Shown one piece after another: positions 46,511 through 59,931 of a DNA stretch of 64,000 bases. A program made the translations under genes and the position numbers. The first letter of the stretch is position 1. Every line of letters starts with the position of its first letter. Origin of the DNA: Spinacia oleracea (Eukaryota; Streptophyta; Magnoliopsida; Caryophyllales; Amaranthaceae); the NCBI RefSeq assembly GCF_020520425.1, contig NC_079488.1:88083285-88147284 (forward strand), in the 5' to 3' direction. Below the pieces are notes generated by a model. That model was given only the letters and a program-made list of their open reading frames with translations. It did no database searches and had not been told where the DNA came from.

Positions 46511-49500
46511 GTAAAGCAGCAGCAGCGATGCGACGCAGCGCATGGGCTGCGCGCACATGGCCAGCGATGGCTGTGTACGTGTGGCCCATGGGCGTGCGTT
46601 GCGTGGGGTTGTTGCGTTGCGATTGGATCGTTTTGAAATTTTAATTTGAAATTTTCAGTTTACGTAATTTTATTTAATTTTAAAATTAATAATTTAAATT
46701 ATTTTCTTGGATTTTAATTTTGAATATTGTAATTATAATAAATTTTATTTATTCTAATTATTTTACTAAAATTAAAATCATGAATTAATTTAAATACGAC
46801 TGAAATTAAATTAAACTTTTGGATTCAATTATAAATTTATATGAGCTTTAAATTTTAATTAAATTTGTATGTTTCCGGTTAGACTAGAAATACATTTTTA
46901 TGTTTAAAATTAGTAAAGCATATGAATTTATTGGTTTAAGTGGGAGCCCTTTTAGTCATAAACTCTTGATTAGGTCTACAAATCCTTAAGGTTAAAACAA
47001 CTTGATTAGAATTAATAAGGACTGAATAATTGGTAGATTATTGGTGCCCTTGATTAATTGCTGCAAATGTTTACGTGATGCATAAAGTGTTTAACTAACC
47101 AGCTATGTGGGCCATTCATGATAATGAATGGGTGAATGGTATATATTGTATATGTACTGTTTTGCAGGTTATGAAGTGACTAGTATGGCCCAAATAGGAT
47201 AGAAACTATGGTCTGCGTACCATTAATTTGAATGTAATTGGTCTAAAGTACCAAAGTTGTTTTTCAATTCAAATATGGTCTGCGTACCATCAAATAGTTG
47301 TAATTAGTTTTAATTATAGCTTATCCTATTTGAAGAAAATGGTGCCTCCCACGGAGATTTTCAATTAAGACGGACTTTGAAGTTAAAGCTTCAAGATGAA
47401 GTCGGGCCATACTAGATCACATTTATCTTATGCATGTTTTAAGTTATTTATTGCTTTTAAATATGTCTTAAAATGCATGAGATCAAAAGCTTGATTATGT
47501 TGCATGATTAAGGATTTTAGTTCACTTAAAATCTAACCAACATAGTAAGAGCCTTAAGTTCTAAACTTAAAAATTGAGTTAAAAGGTGCCATGCCAAAAT
47601 ATACACTTGCTTGGATATCCTTTACATCAATCTAGTAATAGTTTTCGCTCAGCGAGGTGTTACTTATTGGTCCTAAAGGGGCAAGGTACACAAATAATTG
47701 TGAGTACATGTTAGTTTTGGTGAAACTCAACGATATAAGTAAGGAGTCCTTTTATGTCGTGGCAAAATCGATAGGTTTACCTAATAAGTTCTTAGACGTA
47801 CCTATCAACCAAGAGTAGTTTCTAGACTATTAGCAAAAGGCTTTTGCTTACCTAAAATGTTTTAGGATTAAGTCGACAAACTGTGCTTAGTTCTTCAATG
47901 ATTTTAGGATCTTGGAATCATTTTATTCACACCTGCCGGAACACATAATTCGAATAAAATGCTAATGACTTGTTTAAATTGCATGATTGCTTTTATTTTC
48001 AAGTTATTATTCATGATAAATGTTTAGACTCTGCATGCTTCAATGTATGTTTTAATTATTGTTTATAATTAAATATCTTGCACTGCAATAAATCCTTTTA
48101 GAAAGGTAACAGTAAATTTCCTCGATTGGTAGTGAATCCAAGAACGATTCACGGAAATGAGAGAAAGTGAGCAATTTAAAATGTACGTTTCTTTTAGCGA
48201 CTTTTATGGTTGTTTTCGAATATCAAAATCGAATGGCAAACCAATTGGTGCTTGTGAATTCAAAATACATTGTAGTTTTGAGATCATAAAGCATTGAGTT
48301 TAATACGCTCAGCTTTACCAATGGTTAACAACCTAATATCTTTGTCCATTTAATTCTCGAATGAGTCTAGTCCCTAGACATTCGAATAGATCGATGCTTA
48401 GAGAACTTTAGAAGCTTCTAGTAAGATCATCTAGTTGAAACAAAATATTCAACATAAATTAAAATGGTAAAGAACCTTGTTGGTGACATTGGACATGTCT
48501 AACAAAGTATAAAAGTCAACACTAAAGAATTCAATTCTTAAGACTATAAGAAAGGGAACAAGAAATAGGAAAACGAGGAACAAATGAAAGGAATTTACGA
48601 TTCCGTTTCTACCTATAAGTTTATGTTTAAAGAGAAGTGACCTAGGAATCAAACTTCCTTGGTATCATATACCGCTTGAGGTTCTTACTTCGGTAATAAC
48701 TCAAATAATGGAAGCTAGGCTACACTAATGGCCTACAAGTGGGAAATGAAGCATGGCAATGCTACATTAGTTGTAGGGTCATCTAGTTTGTTTTAAAGGC
48801 TGGAACTAAATGGCTATTTTGTTCCATAATCAGCATTCCTAAATTTCTGCTTCAAACACATAAAGACTCACATTCAGAAGAACAAAAACAATGCTTGTTT
48901 GTTTGTTTATTTGAATGAAATTGTCATTTACGGGATGAGTCAATATGCTTGATTAAAACAAACAACTCTTTAAAGAACTTTACTAGGTTCAAATCAACCC
49001 CTTGATTTGAGTTCCACTAATCTTTGGCATTGTTGCTTAGACCATATCAATAAGTTAACATTCAAAAGCTCTATTTTGATGGACTTTTGAAAGTTTATTG
49101 ATTTCTAAATCAATTTAAGACAACTAGTCTTACTTGTTGAAAGTAACAAAGAATATGAACTATTGTTAGAACGCCTAGACAATAGAGTTCAAAGCTAAAG
49201 AAAGGTTTTATGACTTTATTATTTCACACAGATTTGAGTGAATATAGGTTTATTTACTCAATGTGATATAAGTTTGAATCTGTTTGGCTAGTTCAAAGAT
49301 TCAGAAGTATAAATCCCACTTGGCAAGAAATCATAAAGATCTAGGTTAGATCATGTTGATGATTACTTGAGACCAAAATGATCATCAATGATTGTGTGTT
49401 GTAATTTCACAATCTAGGTCCATAAGATATGGCATATCTTAGTTGGAATAATCGAAGTCAATTAGTACTTGATTCGATTAATGATGAATCATAAAGACTT

Positions 49501-50263
49501 TTCCTATAATTTCTAAAACAAAATGCTCAACTACCACCAAACTAAACCAAATTCGTCAAAGCTATTGAAAAGTAATTTCAGAATAACTTTTCATAAAATA
49601 TATCTAGAGAGTTGCAAAACTCAGTGGGAGCTTAGTGTTTGTCATTCGACAAACTAAGGCCCAAGTATAGATATATGTTTCATTGTGATTTATTCAAATG
49701 AGACACAAGGGTATTGTTTCTACCACGAATTTTTGAGAACATAATGTTTGTTTGCCCGAAATAATGTCCTTTTGGAGATTCGTTTCCAAAATGACAAGTG
49801 GCAGAAAATAGACCTCGAAAGGTTTTCGAGGCGAACAACAAACATAAACGGACATTCCGGAGGCTTTTCGAAGTTCTTCAGAAAATCCGAACACGTATTC
49901 TTTAAGGACTTTAGAAGTGGCTTTAAAGAATAGACATCTCTTAGAAGACTTTACAAGTGCTTCAAAGAGAACAAAATATTCAAAGGACTTTCAAGTGGCT
50001 GTTGGTATTCTATTGTTTGATCGATGTTCTATACCCAAGTCGGCATAGAGTTTAAGTCACTGAAACTATGAGATTCTTCTATTAGATAGTGAAGAAACCT
50101 ACAACTTGCAGTCAAACTATTATCATATAGATTAATGAGTTTGTGATCTGTAAGAAAGCTATGACGAAACCTAAAATGGTTAGAGGCCATATATAGACTC
50201 AAATGTTTTAAATGGTTAGAGGCCATAAAACATACTCAGTGTTTTGATGACAAAATTGAAATT
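46511..50263 (+). other. Degenerate interior of the large element
   Basis: No intact coding sequence is present. ATGGTCTGCGTACCAT occurs twice (near 47207 and 47275), an internal repeat. The sequence is AT-rich; occasional short stretches suggest decayed gag/integrase, but none is secure. Confidence 0.5.
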
Positions 50264-50476
50264 TTGTTGATTTGTAAGAATAGTTTCACACCTATTGGTT
50301 GCAAGTTTGTTTTAAGGATAAAAACCATCAAACATGAAATTGTGTTCACACACAAAGCTAGATTAGTTGCTAAAGGTTACAAGCAAATTCACGGCGTGGA
50401 TTGTGTTGAAACCTCATGCATAATCGTAATGCTCAAGTCTATGATTCAAGCAATGATTGCATATTGGTACATATGA
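50264..50476 (+). pseudogene. Copia reverse transcriptase relic in the large element
   Basis: An open stretch reads IGCKFVLRIKTIKHEIVFTH, then KARLVAKGYKQIHGVDCVET, clearly the N-terminal part of a Copia RT. Downstream, degenerate traces of the GFVDPNK and LKQ-type motifs (about 50530-50620) and a lost YVDD region (about 50680) continue in broken frames. The intact catalytic domain is gone. Confidence 0.8.
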
Positions 50477-52675
50477 CAATTGGATGACAAAACATCTTCC
50501 TCAGTCAAATGTTGGAAGAAACTATGTACATGGTATGTCATAGGATTTGTGGATCCAAATAAATGCTTGAAAAGAATAGCTAGCTTATGAAATCTAAGTA
50601 CAGATTTAAGCAAGCAATTGGGAATTAGAAATGTATTTTAGTGAAGCTAATAAGTATTTTAGTTTCATAAAATGTACATGATTCTTATAGATATATAAGA
50701 AGTTTAGTGGGAGTACATAAAACTTAATTGGTCCTATGTGTATCACACACATATCTCTCTATTGTGAAATAACATTCAAATGCTAAATACTTAGATTTGA
50801 GATTATTCCTCAATGATGGACCAAGGCGAAACTTAGTACATACTGGGTACTAAGATCTATTTACAAAGATCTTATAATATTGTTTTGGATTAAGTAATGG
50901 CATTTACTAAATCAAACACGAAATACTCCATTGGAGATATTCGACCCATGTGAATAAATCTAAGTAAAAGAATGTTTGAACTATGTATAAGCATTTACTA
51001 AGTTAACATCAAAGAATCTAATGAGATTCTTCACCTATATTATATGTCAAAGAATTTAGCTGGATTCAGTATCTACTGAAACTGAATGAGCTAAAGTTAC
51101 ATGAATAGAATTCAATTGGGAATTATTCTGCAAAAGAATTTATCATGTATGATATAATATGAGGATCGCCAAAAACGTACCGTATGACTTTAGGCATGAC
51201 GAACATATACCAATCTCTATTGATCTAAGTGAAGACCAATTAGATTGAGATCAAGAATACTTATGGTACTTGAAAAGGTACATAGGAATAGTTCTTGATT
51301 CAAGGAAATAAAGATATGCTAAATATTGATGCTACACGCATAAACACTGGCAAAGGATCAAGCAAGACCCTTTGGAGTTAACCATTGATAAGGACGAGCT
51401 ATAGAGCATCGTGTTTTGAAATGGCAACATGGATTGGAGACCATGAGTTGTTGCGTGGGATATTGAAATATTAATTTCTATGTTCTAAGATACAGCTGGA
51501 AAGTATTCCACATATCTTTGAACTGCTTGGATAAGTAATTCCAAACAAAGCATCACTAGCAACCTATAAAGTTGAAGTAAAAGTACTTATTGCCTAAGAA
51601 GCAATAAAATAGAGTTGTTTATATGAGTTCTTCATTGAACTTGGGAAGATCACATGTCTGTTGACTTAATGGTTCTTCATTGCAAAATGCGTAGAACCAC
51701 TAATGTAGCAAGAAAGACTAGATCACAAAATAAACATACTCAAAAGTTCTTATCATCATATCTCGAAGAACATTCGATGAAAAGGATATTAAGATTGGCA
51801 AAGCATGATAACTAAACCTATGCAACAAGTGAGAAGCAACACTCACATTGTAGCACTGGAAATCAAGCATAGCTTTGAATTCCATGAACTGTTTTAAAGA
51901 TGGGTTTGAGGCCCATGGTTGTAAAACAATGGGGTTGAACATTTATCATATATGAAATGTATTTTCATATTCCATTTAATCTTGGTTTAGTATTAAATGA
52001 TGAGTCCCTTCAATTTGACGATATATTCAAGATAGACTGTCAGGACCAGTCCTGTGACTAAGAAATGTCTATCAAGTGAACTTGAATGTCAAAGGTTGAA
52101 AATGGTCCCTAGTCGGAGTTTTCTATAAAATTGGACGCATAGAAAACGTTAGACGACTAGAATGCAAGATGACTAGTAGTTCTATTTCTTGAACTATGTG
52201 GACATGGCAATGTCATAATCATTTGCATATATACTTACTTTGGGAACACTAGTATCGGACAAGACCTATGAAACTTTACTGTAAGAGATGAAAATCTGTC
52301 ATAAGTAAATTTCATTAAAATTATTAGACACTAAATCCTCAATACCTGAGTGATTTGAGATTACTTGTTTGAGAACTGGTTGCTTTGACGCTGACCAACC
52401 GTCGCACCGTAAAAGGAGGCTATAAAGGCAACGCTCAGGTAATCACCTATCAAACGAAGTCTAATCTCAAGATCGCAAGATTGGGATTGTCCTCCCATAA
52501 ATCGGGATGAGATGCTTAAAAGTTGTACAAGGCCACTCGGAGAGCTAGAAACTGTGAAATGCATGGCCGTGCTTGGATGAATCATAGGCTATGATTATCT
52601 GTTTATTTGATCAGTTGAACTATGAAACCGAGAAACACCTCTGGACATAATAAGGATGACAACTCTTACCTTATG
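50477..52675 (+). other. Decayed Copia RT/RNase H region
   Basis: The sequence is full of stops in all frames but is collinear in place with the Copia RT and RNase H region. It ends at the target site TTATG (52671-52675) of the inner gypsy element. Confidence 0.5.
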
Positions 52676-55409
52676 TGTAACACCCCGACAATTCCCTTTT
52701 TCTAAAACAACCCTTTTATAAATATAACTATAGAGAATTATCAAGGCATTATCGCCCGTGTGGAAACGTACGGCTTATTCAGAATTTTGCAGCGGAAAAC
52801 ATAAAACTAACTTTTAGGTTCATAAATAATTGATTACATATTAAGTCCAAAACCAATTAACGGAAATAAAGAAATACGAATAGTACGACGACTTTCAAAT
52901 ATAAGTTAACAAATTAAATCACTTAATTAAACAAATAGAACTATAAGCTCTCTAATCCCGATCCCAATGATGCATCATCTTCAAACCTGTAGATGGGCAA
53001 CGCTTATTGATCCTTAGAGACTGCTCACCAAAGATGGGTCATCACAGGATCAATAGGCATAGCCATGATCAACACACACAAACAAGGCACGTAATCAGCA
53101 AAGCTGAGTACTACATACTAAAGCAATAATAATCCTAACATGATACTATTAAACATAATTAAGGGCAGACAAAGCATGATAACCTGACGACCATACTTAA
53201 CTAGACTAAGCTAGACTTGACTAGACTTTTATAACAATAATATTAATTTAATTGAAATAGGCAATGGACCGAGTTTTCTAGCTAGGCGAGGTACGGGCGC
53301 GACTCCGTAACCTCAGTGACCTGCGATATCGAGGAACGTTTGACTGAAAATAGGACGCGGTGATCAATCCGGTCCGAATGAAAGGCCATGGGCTACCACC
53401 ATGAACCCCAACTCCTGTTTGTCCGTCACTTTAGACGTGCACAGTCTAGAGCTATTGCTACTCAGTTTCACTTTACATGATTTACAAATTGACACCCTGT
53501 TATGACTCAACAATCACATAAGGCATGCAACTCACATTTATTTATAACTGTTTTTATCTTGGAATTGAGTAAGTGATCACAAAGGCCTCAAACAAGACTC
53601 ATTCCAATTAACTCCAATCTTTTCTTTAATACTGATCAACCCCTGAATATGGGTATAAGGTTTCAACTTACTAAATGAGGTCCTCCGCCCTCATAAAGTA
53701 GTGAAAAGCTAAAAAGGGAACAACAATTAACTGATCTGAATTATATACTAAATAATCTAGTGTTCCCAATAAAACATGTTTGCATCAATCTTCCATACTA
53801 ACATGTTATAATCCTCAAAATGCAATAAAGGTTTAATATGTTCATCCAACAGTATCAAACATGCAATTTCAACCTGACTAAGTTCATCCACAACATTAAC
53901 ATAACCAAGTTCATCAATAATTCAACATGGTTTCAACAATTAGCACACATTCCAAGCACACAGGTATGTACGTACCTTGTGTAAACAAACTGCAAGACCA
54001 CTTTAATAATTCAAAAGTCGCCTACGGAGAATTCTCCACCTAACAACAACCAATATAGACTCATATCAATTCATATTGAATTTTCAGCAACATTAGGGAG
54101 CTTCAAACCCTTCCTAAACATAATTAGAACATTTCCCAATATCGAAACTTGAATATTTGATTTCCTAGCATCATAATTTTTATATTAATTATTGAAATTC
54201 GTTGAAAACTCTTCAAAGCATCATACTTTAAATTTCCAGCAATATAACTACTTTCAAACTACTCCAAAACATAATTAACATGTTTGAAATCATAATAACA
54301 ATAACTTTAATAATTCCTAAACATCCTACCATGATTTAAATCATTAAAAACCTTAAAATTCATACTTTAAATAATTAAAAATCAATATTTCAATGCATTT
54401 ATATAATCTGAAATTAATAATTTAATTATGCAAACATATAATTCTTGAAATTCATAGTCAAATCATAAAACTTATAATTTAAATTCAAGAAACATAATTA
54501 AATCATTAAAACGTAATTCAATTCATTAATTAGTTTAGGGTTTAAGAATTAACCAAAAAGAGAGACAAAAGGGTGGCTGGCCGGTGGTCTGAGACGGCGC
54601 CAGCAGAACAATCGGCAGCTGACAGGCAAGGCACGATGGTGGCGCAGCGGTGGCGGCTGCGACTGACTCGTGTTTGCGGGATATGAAGAACGAAAAGGAG
54701 TTCCGTCAAGCAAGAGGGAGAACAAGGGAGGACGTTGGTTGGTGTGGGCAAGGAACGCGGCGGCGCAGCGATGCAGGTTGGGCGGCGACGTGGCGGTGGT
54801 GCTGTTGGTGGCTGTCGCACGTAAAAAGAAAAGAAAAAGCAAGTAAGGAGAGCAAAACGCAAGAGAGAGAGGAAGAAAGAAATACGAGGGGAGAGAAGAG
54901 GTTACCGGCGACGATGGGTGGAAGTCGGGCGTCGGAGGAGAGCAACGGCGGCGGCTGCTGCTTGACCGGCGGCGGTGGTGGTTGCCTGAGAGGGAAGAAA
55001 AGAGAATTAACGTGAAAGAGAATGAGGGTTTCACGTGAGTGTGTGAAGTTGAGTGAGGAGAGAGAATTAGTTGTGGGTAAAATTTGGGTTTAGGGGGTTT
55101 ATTTACTTTGTGGGCTATAACAATTGGGCTAAGATTAAGATTCCTTTTCCAATTTGAGAGTATTTAAATTCAAACCCGATTAGAAATACTTTTCCAAAAC
55201 CGAAGTGTTTCTATGTTTCAATTCGTTTTCGAATTATGATTCTAAAGTGTTTGATTTCAATAAATCATTAAAATATTTATAATTCATTTAAATAAAATAA
55301 ATATACATTAAATATATATTTATTACTAAAATCGACCAATTTCATTTAAATATAAAAAACTATACGTTAACATATGTTAATAAACTTTATAAATTTACGG
55401 GGGATTACA
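52676..55409 (-). repeat. 3' LTR of the inner gypsy element
   Basis: It starts TGTAACACCCCGAC and ends GGGGGATTACA on the + strand. It includes a GC-rich, pyrimidine-rich (minus-strand) block at 54570-55040 that looks like a 5' UTR. The open frames there are the same in both LTRs and are probably not genes. Confidence 0.96.
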
Positions 55410-57317
55410 ATCTACCCCTCTTAAAAGAAGTTTCGTCCCGAAACTTGACATGAAAATTCCACATTTTTCAAAAGTTCTGAACTCATTCTTACTGGAGAAG
55501 TACTGGTTTCTCATGTGCACTCTTTAGCCAACTTAAAGTTGCTTGTGTTACTCATGAACAGATTTTCTTATGCGGCGAATCTATTTATTTTGCATCAACA
55601 TGTATAATTTGCTAAAATAAGCATTAAAAATGCATAAAAACACCATAAAATTAGGTAAAAAGCGCGAATTTATATCGCATTCTACCCCCTAAAAGAAAAC
55701 GAGTTACGCCCTCGTAACTCATGGATATTCCTAATTCAACGAATCCTTTTCCCAATACAACATTTTCACGGAAGTCATTCCAGTAAGTGGGATTTCTACA
55801 CTTCCATACTATGCCTCAAAAGGTTTCATCTTAATGTTCGCATGGTAGCTATTGTTGTAAGAAAATTCAATCAAATCTATGTGGTTCTCGACTACCATTA
55901 AAGTTAATACCACAGGCTCTCAACATATATTCCATAGTTTGGTTAGTCCTCTCAGGCTGACCATCAATTGCAGGGTGGAAAGCAGTACTCGTTTTCAATG
56001 TTGTCCCCAAGATTCAACTAGACTTTATTGCCAAAATTTCAGACTTTTGTGGTCGGAAAGGATCTCAAATGTTGCTCTATAAAGGTAATGTCTCCAAATA
56101 TTCGTAGATAACACCATAACAGCTAACTCTAGGTCATGGGTTTGGTAATTAGCCTTATAAGGTTTCAATTGACGCGACAAAAGCTAAATCTAAAAAGCTT
56201 CCTCACATTTCTCACTTCACTTGAATTTCGATTCCTTTTTCAACAAGTTGGTCAATGGTTTTTCTCTCTTCGAAAAGTCTTTCACAACATCCTATAATGG
56301 TCATCTAGGCCTAGAAAACTTTAGATACATACACGTTCTTGGAATAGGTCACTCACTCACCTCTCTAATCTTAGCAGGATCTACAGAGACTCCTTCTGGT
56401 CAACTTTTCCTTTTTACCAAACCTCATTATGCCTTTCATGGATATGTATAACTTTTGGGCACAACCCCTAGCTCTTTCACCAATTCATATATTTCTTTTC
56501 ATCTTTTTAAGATGCCAAATGATTTCTAACGATCCTGGACCACTCAAATCTTCTCTTAAATTTATTCCCTTAAGTAACGTAGTTTTCAATCAATTTAGTC
56601 CTTCACTATTCCGCCAGTGTCACTTATACCCACATGACTTCAAGATTTGTATACTTCATCCATATAAAACTAGATTCTTTCTAAGCGTCTCCAAAATAAC
56701 TCTCAAGTGTTTACCATGCTCTTTCTCATTCCTTGCTATACGGTGTTTCAGATATAGGTGTCGTTTCAGGATTTAACTCTATAGTGAACTCAAATGCTCT
56801 AGTTGGTGACATACTCGCAATTCCACTCGGAAACACATCAATGAATTCATTCACACTGGGAACATCCTCGATCTTCACTCCAACTTATTTACTCCCAACT
56901 AGCACACTACAGAAAAAATAGCTCACGCTCTCTATTCGTCCATTTCCTCACTCGCATTACAGAAATAACTAAAGGTTCTTGGACTTCTCAAAACATCTAC
57001 ATGAGGTCAATTTCCCAACAAGGTTCCTTAAAATTACTCTCTAAATTTCACAGTCTATCTTAGCCTTGGAAAAACTTAGTCAATCCGTCCCTGGAATTAC
57101 ATCTAGGTCCCTAAAATTAAACTTTTGTCCAATCAGAAGGGAAAACGCAATCTTTTGTCTTCAAAGGCAAGTTCTTAAATAATCTTATACACCTTATGGT
57201 TACCCCGGTGGGAATAATAACAGGTAAATGAAACATTCAAAATCTACTAATTTCAGACTTTTAATAACAAATGACAAAATGAAAGAATAAGTTGCTACCG
57301 AATCAAATAATGTTTAA
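55410..57317 (-). pseudogene. Degenerate gypsy pol of the inner element
   Basis: Short minus-strand traces of pol remain, for example an integrase-like stretch around 55885-55985 (FHPAIDGQPERTNQTMEYML-like). At under 2 kb the region is far too short for a full pol (usually above 3 kb), and all frames are broken. Protease, RT and integrase functions are lost. A polypurine tract (AAGAGGGGTAGA, about 55411-55421) is still present next to the 3' LTR. Confidence 0.75.
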
Positions 57318-58448
57318 CTAGCACAAAATTAATAAAAAAAAAAAGGTACCATGAACTACGTCTGCAGAACGTTCAGCTTCATTTCTAGTCATCATGAACG
57401 GTTTGCCCGGAGTCTTATTCTGGTTGTTGTTATCATTTGCAGGTTTATTATAGTTCTCTTGATTGTTTTGTGCCCCTCCAGGCTTTGAATTTTGACCTCC
57501 AGACTGGTTAAATCTCACTTGGTTCCCACCTCCATTACTATTTTGTTCCTTTCTGTGCTTAGTGAAGCACTCATACTCCCTATGCCCCCTTTTCTGACAA
57601 TAGTTGCAGGTCACTAATTCTCCTTTGCAATTCTTACCAGGGTGATTATTGTTGCACCTCTTGCAGTGATACATTCTCACGGATTGCCTCCTATTGTTGT
57701 GCCCCTGACTGTTTCCTCCTCGATAATTTCCATTTCCATTTCCATTCCTATTCTCATTCATATTCCTCTTGAAATTCCCTTGGTTTTCCCGGACATTAAA
57801 CACTTTTCTTTTCTTCCCAACAACGTTTTTCTCGTCCCTTAAGGACTGCAAACCATAAATATTAGCGGTTCCCTCATACACATTATCTAAAGATGTAAAG
57901 GTTTCTCCACCTAATCCCAACTGGATCTCATCGGTCGACCCTTGCTCAAACCTCTGAGCCTTTATCTCTTCTGTGGCTACAACCTCAGGTGCAAACTCCG
58001 ACAGCGCTATAAATTTGCTATAATATTCAGCCATGGTCATACTCCCCATCCCAAGGTTTATGAATTCCTGCGCTTTTCGTTTTGTTATGAAAGGAGGATA
58101 AAACTTTTCCCTCAACGCAACAACAAATGAGTCCCAATTAAATCCTTCAACAACACTTAGCCTAGTTCCATTCTCTTTCCACCATAGATCGGCCTCATCT
58201 TTTAGGTAAAGGACAGCTTGACCTATTTTCATATTTTCAGGACAGTTTACTACCCAAAATAGTTTTTCAAACTCCCTAATCCAGTTTTCTATGAAGGTCG
58301 GGTCTGCTTGCCCCTCGAAATATGGTGGCTTAAATTTCGCAAGCCTTTCAAACATGTCCCCTGCAGAATCGGGGAGCTCAGTTCTTTCCTGGGCTAGTTT
58401 TTCCGCCAAGAGGCGAAAAACAACAGCTAGGTCATTATTGTTGGTCAT
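57318..58448 (-). CDS. Gypsy gag protein with zinc knuckle
   Basis: A 376-codon open frame from ATG 58448. Residues about 30-190 form the gypsy capsid domain (FKPPYFEGQADPTFIENWI, VLYLKDEADLWWKEN, FYPPFITKRKAQEFINL, MTMAEYYSKFIALSEFAP). An Asn/Gly-rich linker follows, then CKRCNNNHPGKNC and the CCHC knuckle CNYCQKRGHREYEC. It ends in an artefactual tail just after a T run (57328-57350 region) at the gag/protease border. Beyond it a protease-like LFDSVATYSF is visible in another frame, with Val where the DSG glycine is expected. Confidence 0.88.
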   Translation of the reverse strand: MTNNNDLAVVFRLLAEKLAQERTELPDSAGDMFERLAKFKPPYFEGQADPTFIENWIREFEKLFWVVNCPENMKIGQAVLYLKDEADLWWKENGTRLSVVEGFNWDSFVVALREKFYPPFITKRKAQEFINLGMGSMTMAEYYSKFIALSEFAPEVVATEEIKAQRFEQGSTDEIQLGLGGETFTSLDNVYEGTANIYGLQSLRDEKNVVGKKRKVFNVRENQGNFKRNMNENRNGNGNGNYRGGNSQGHNNRRQSVRMYHCKRCNNNHPGKNCKGELVTCNYCQKRGHREYECFTKHRKEQNSNGGGNQVRFNQSGGQNSKPGGAQNNQENYNKPANDNNNQNKTPGKPFMMTRNEAERSADVVHGTFFFLLILC

Positions 58449-59931
58449 CCCAGAACGCGGCCTGAAATTAATATACTCTAATTCAGGTTCGAAACTTTAC
58501 TTATATTATCCTCTAGCAAGGTAATATCACACCAACATCCAAAATTCACGTAAAATAAACAAACATTTACGAATGTGCAACAATTATTTACGAAGGTAAT
58601 CCCCTCGATCATTTATGAATGATATTCACATACAGGGCATTCAACTGAGAAATAAGAAACACAGTCCAATCATCACGAATAACAAGGAAGCATAAAAGAA
58701 GAAAACATTCTCTTTGCGTGCCCAAAATAAACTCTTGATCCTTTGGATAATCAATGATCTAACTCTATTCCTCAAAAGAATGTTAATAACAATCCTAAAT
58801 ATCCACAACACACATGTCCTCAAAATAAAATTAAAAGTTCTATGACATAAACATAAACTATTGTTGGCGAATTATGGAATTCTCACATTGGAAACGAATG
58901 CCTTAACTTTTATTGCTAATTCTATAAAGGTTTAATACATCCTTGAAAAGAATAAAGAATAACTCAAACTCTTATTGCTTTAACTTTAAACTGTTGTAGC
59001 TTTGCTACTTATTCTCCAAAACATTTAAGAACAAACTAACTATTACAACTTCAAATGTTTAAGGCATCTTGTCTATCTGTTCTTTCTTTGGAAATTTGTG
59101 AAGTGAAATCTAGATCCTCAGTATTCGTCGATCTTCTCAAAGGATCCTATGTTGGTGTACTTGGAAAGAAGCGTTTTATTCATGAAACAAACAACTTAAG
59201 ATCTTACTAACGATTTCCCAACCAAAGCATAATCAGAATTCAATAAAACAATAAGTTTGGTGTAATCAAACAATTTTTATGCACATTTACATGCAACACT
59301 TAAACATTTAACATATGCACATAGCAATTAACTTCTTATGCTAGCAATTAACTACTAATGCACATATAATTCTATCCTATATGCCCTTTCCTATATTACT
59401 CATCTCTCATAATAAATCATAATAGGTCAAACATTGAAGAATTTAAAGAATAAAACAAGAACGATTAGTAAGAAAAAGTTTATTAAACGAATTAATAATA
59501 AACGAATAAATAAAATAAAGAAATTTTATTATTATTTTTATTTTCAAACGAATAATTAATAAGAAATTTTTTTTTTTTTATTAAACGAATAAATATTAAA
59601 CGAATAAATATACTTAAGGGATAAGATTTTTTTTTTTTCTTTTTTTTTTTTTTTTCCGAATATATTTAATTTAATTTCGAAAATAACGAAAAACGTACTT
59701 AATTCACATAAACGAAAAGTTTCGAATAAATAAGTTAATTCTGAACTTAAATAAGAAATATTATATACTTTCAAACAAGATAAAAGGAAATCGGCCCCCG
59801 AAAAAAAAAGTACCAATTTTTGAACACTATAATACGTAGAAGCTCGATTTTTAAGAAGTTTATTTTAAATAACTAGATAGTTAGGCGCCTAAAATTTTAT
59901 TAAAGTAAAACCTTAGCTTCTGACACCACTT
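58449..59931 (-). other. Leader of the inner gypsy element
   Basis: About 1.48 kb separate the primer site from gag. It is AT-rich with long T and A runs (59566-59580, 59626-59656). No coding signal was seen. Confidence 0.6.
59914..59930 (-). promoter_or_regulatory. Primer-binding site of the inner gypsy element
   Basis: The minus strand reads TGGTGTCAGAAGC a few bases inside the 5' LTR. It resembles other plant LTR-element primer sites, though I cannot assign the tRNA with certainty. Confidence 0.7.

Noticed and set aside
46023-46589. Overlapping Ala/Arg/Ser-rich ORFs on both strands
   Set aside because: Long frames on both strands of the GC-rich repeat come from the absence of stop codons in GCGAGC-type repeats, not from coding.
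54549-55034. 161-aa ORF in both LTRs of the inner gypsy element
   Set aside because: The sequence is pyrimidine-rich and low-complexity (Ser/Pro/Arg). Its identity between LTRs is explained by LTR duplication; it more likely represents transcribed leader.
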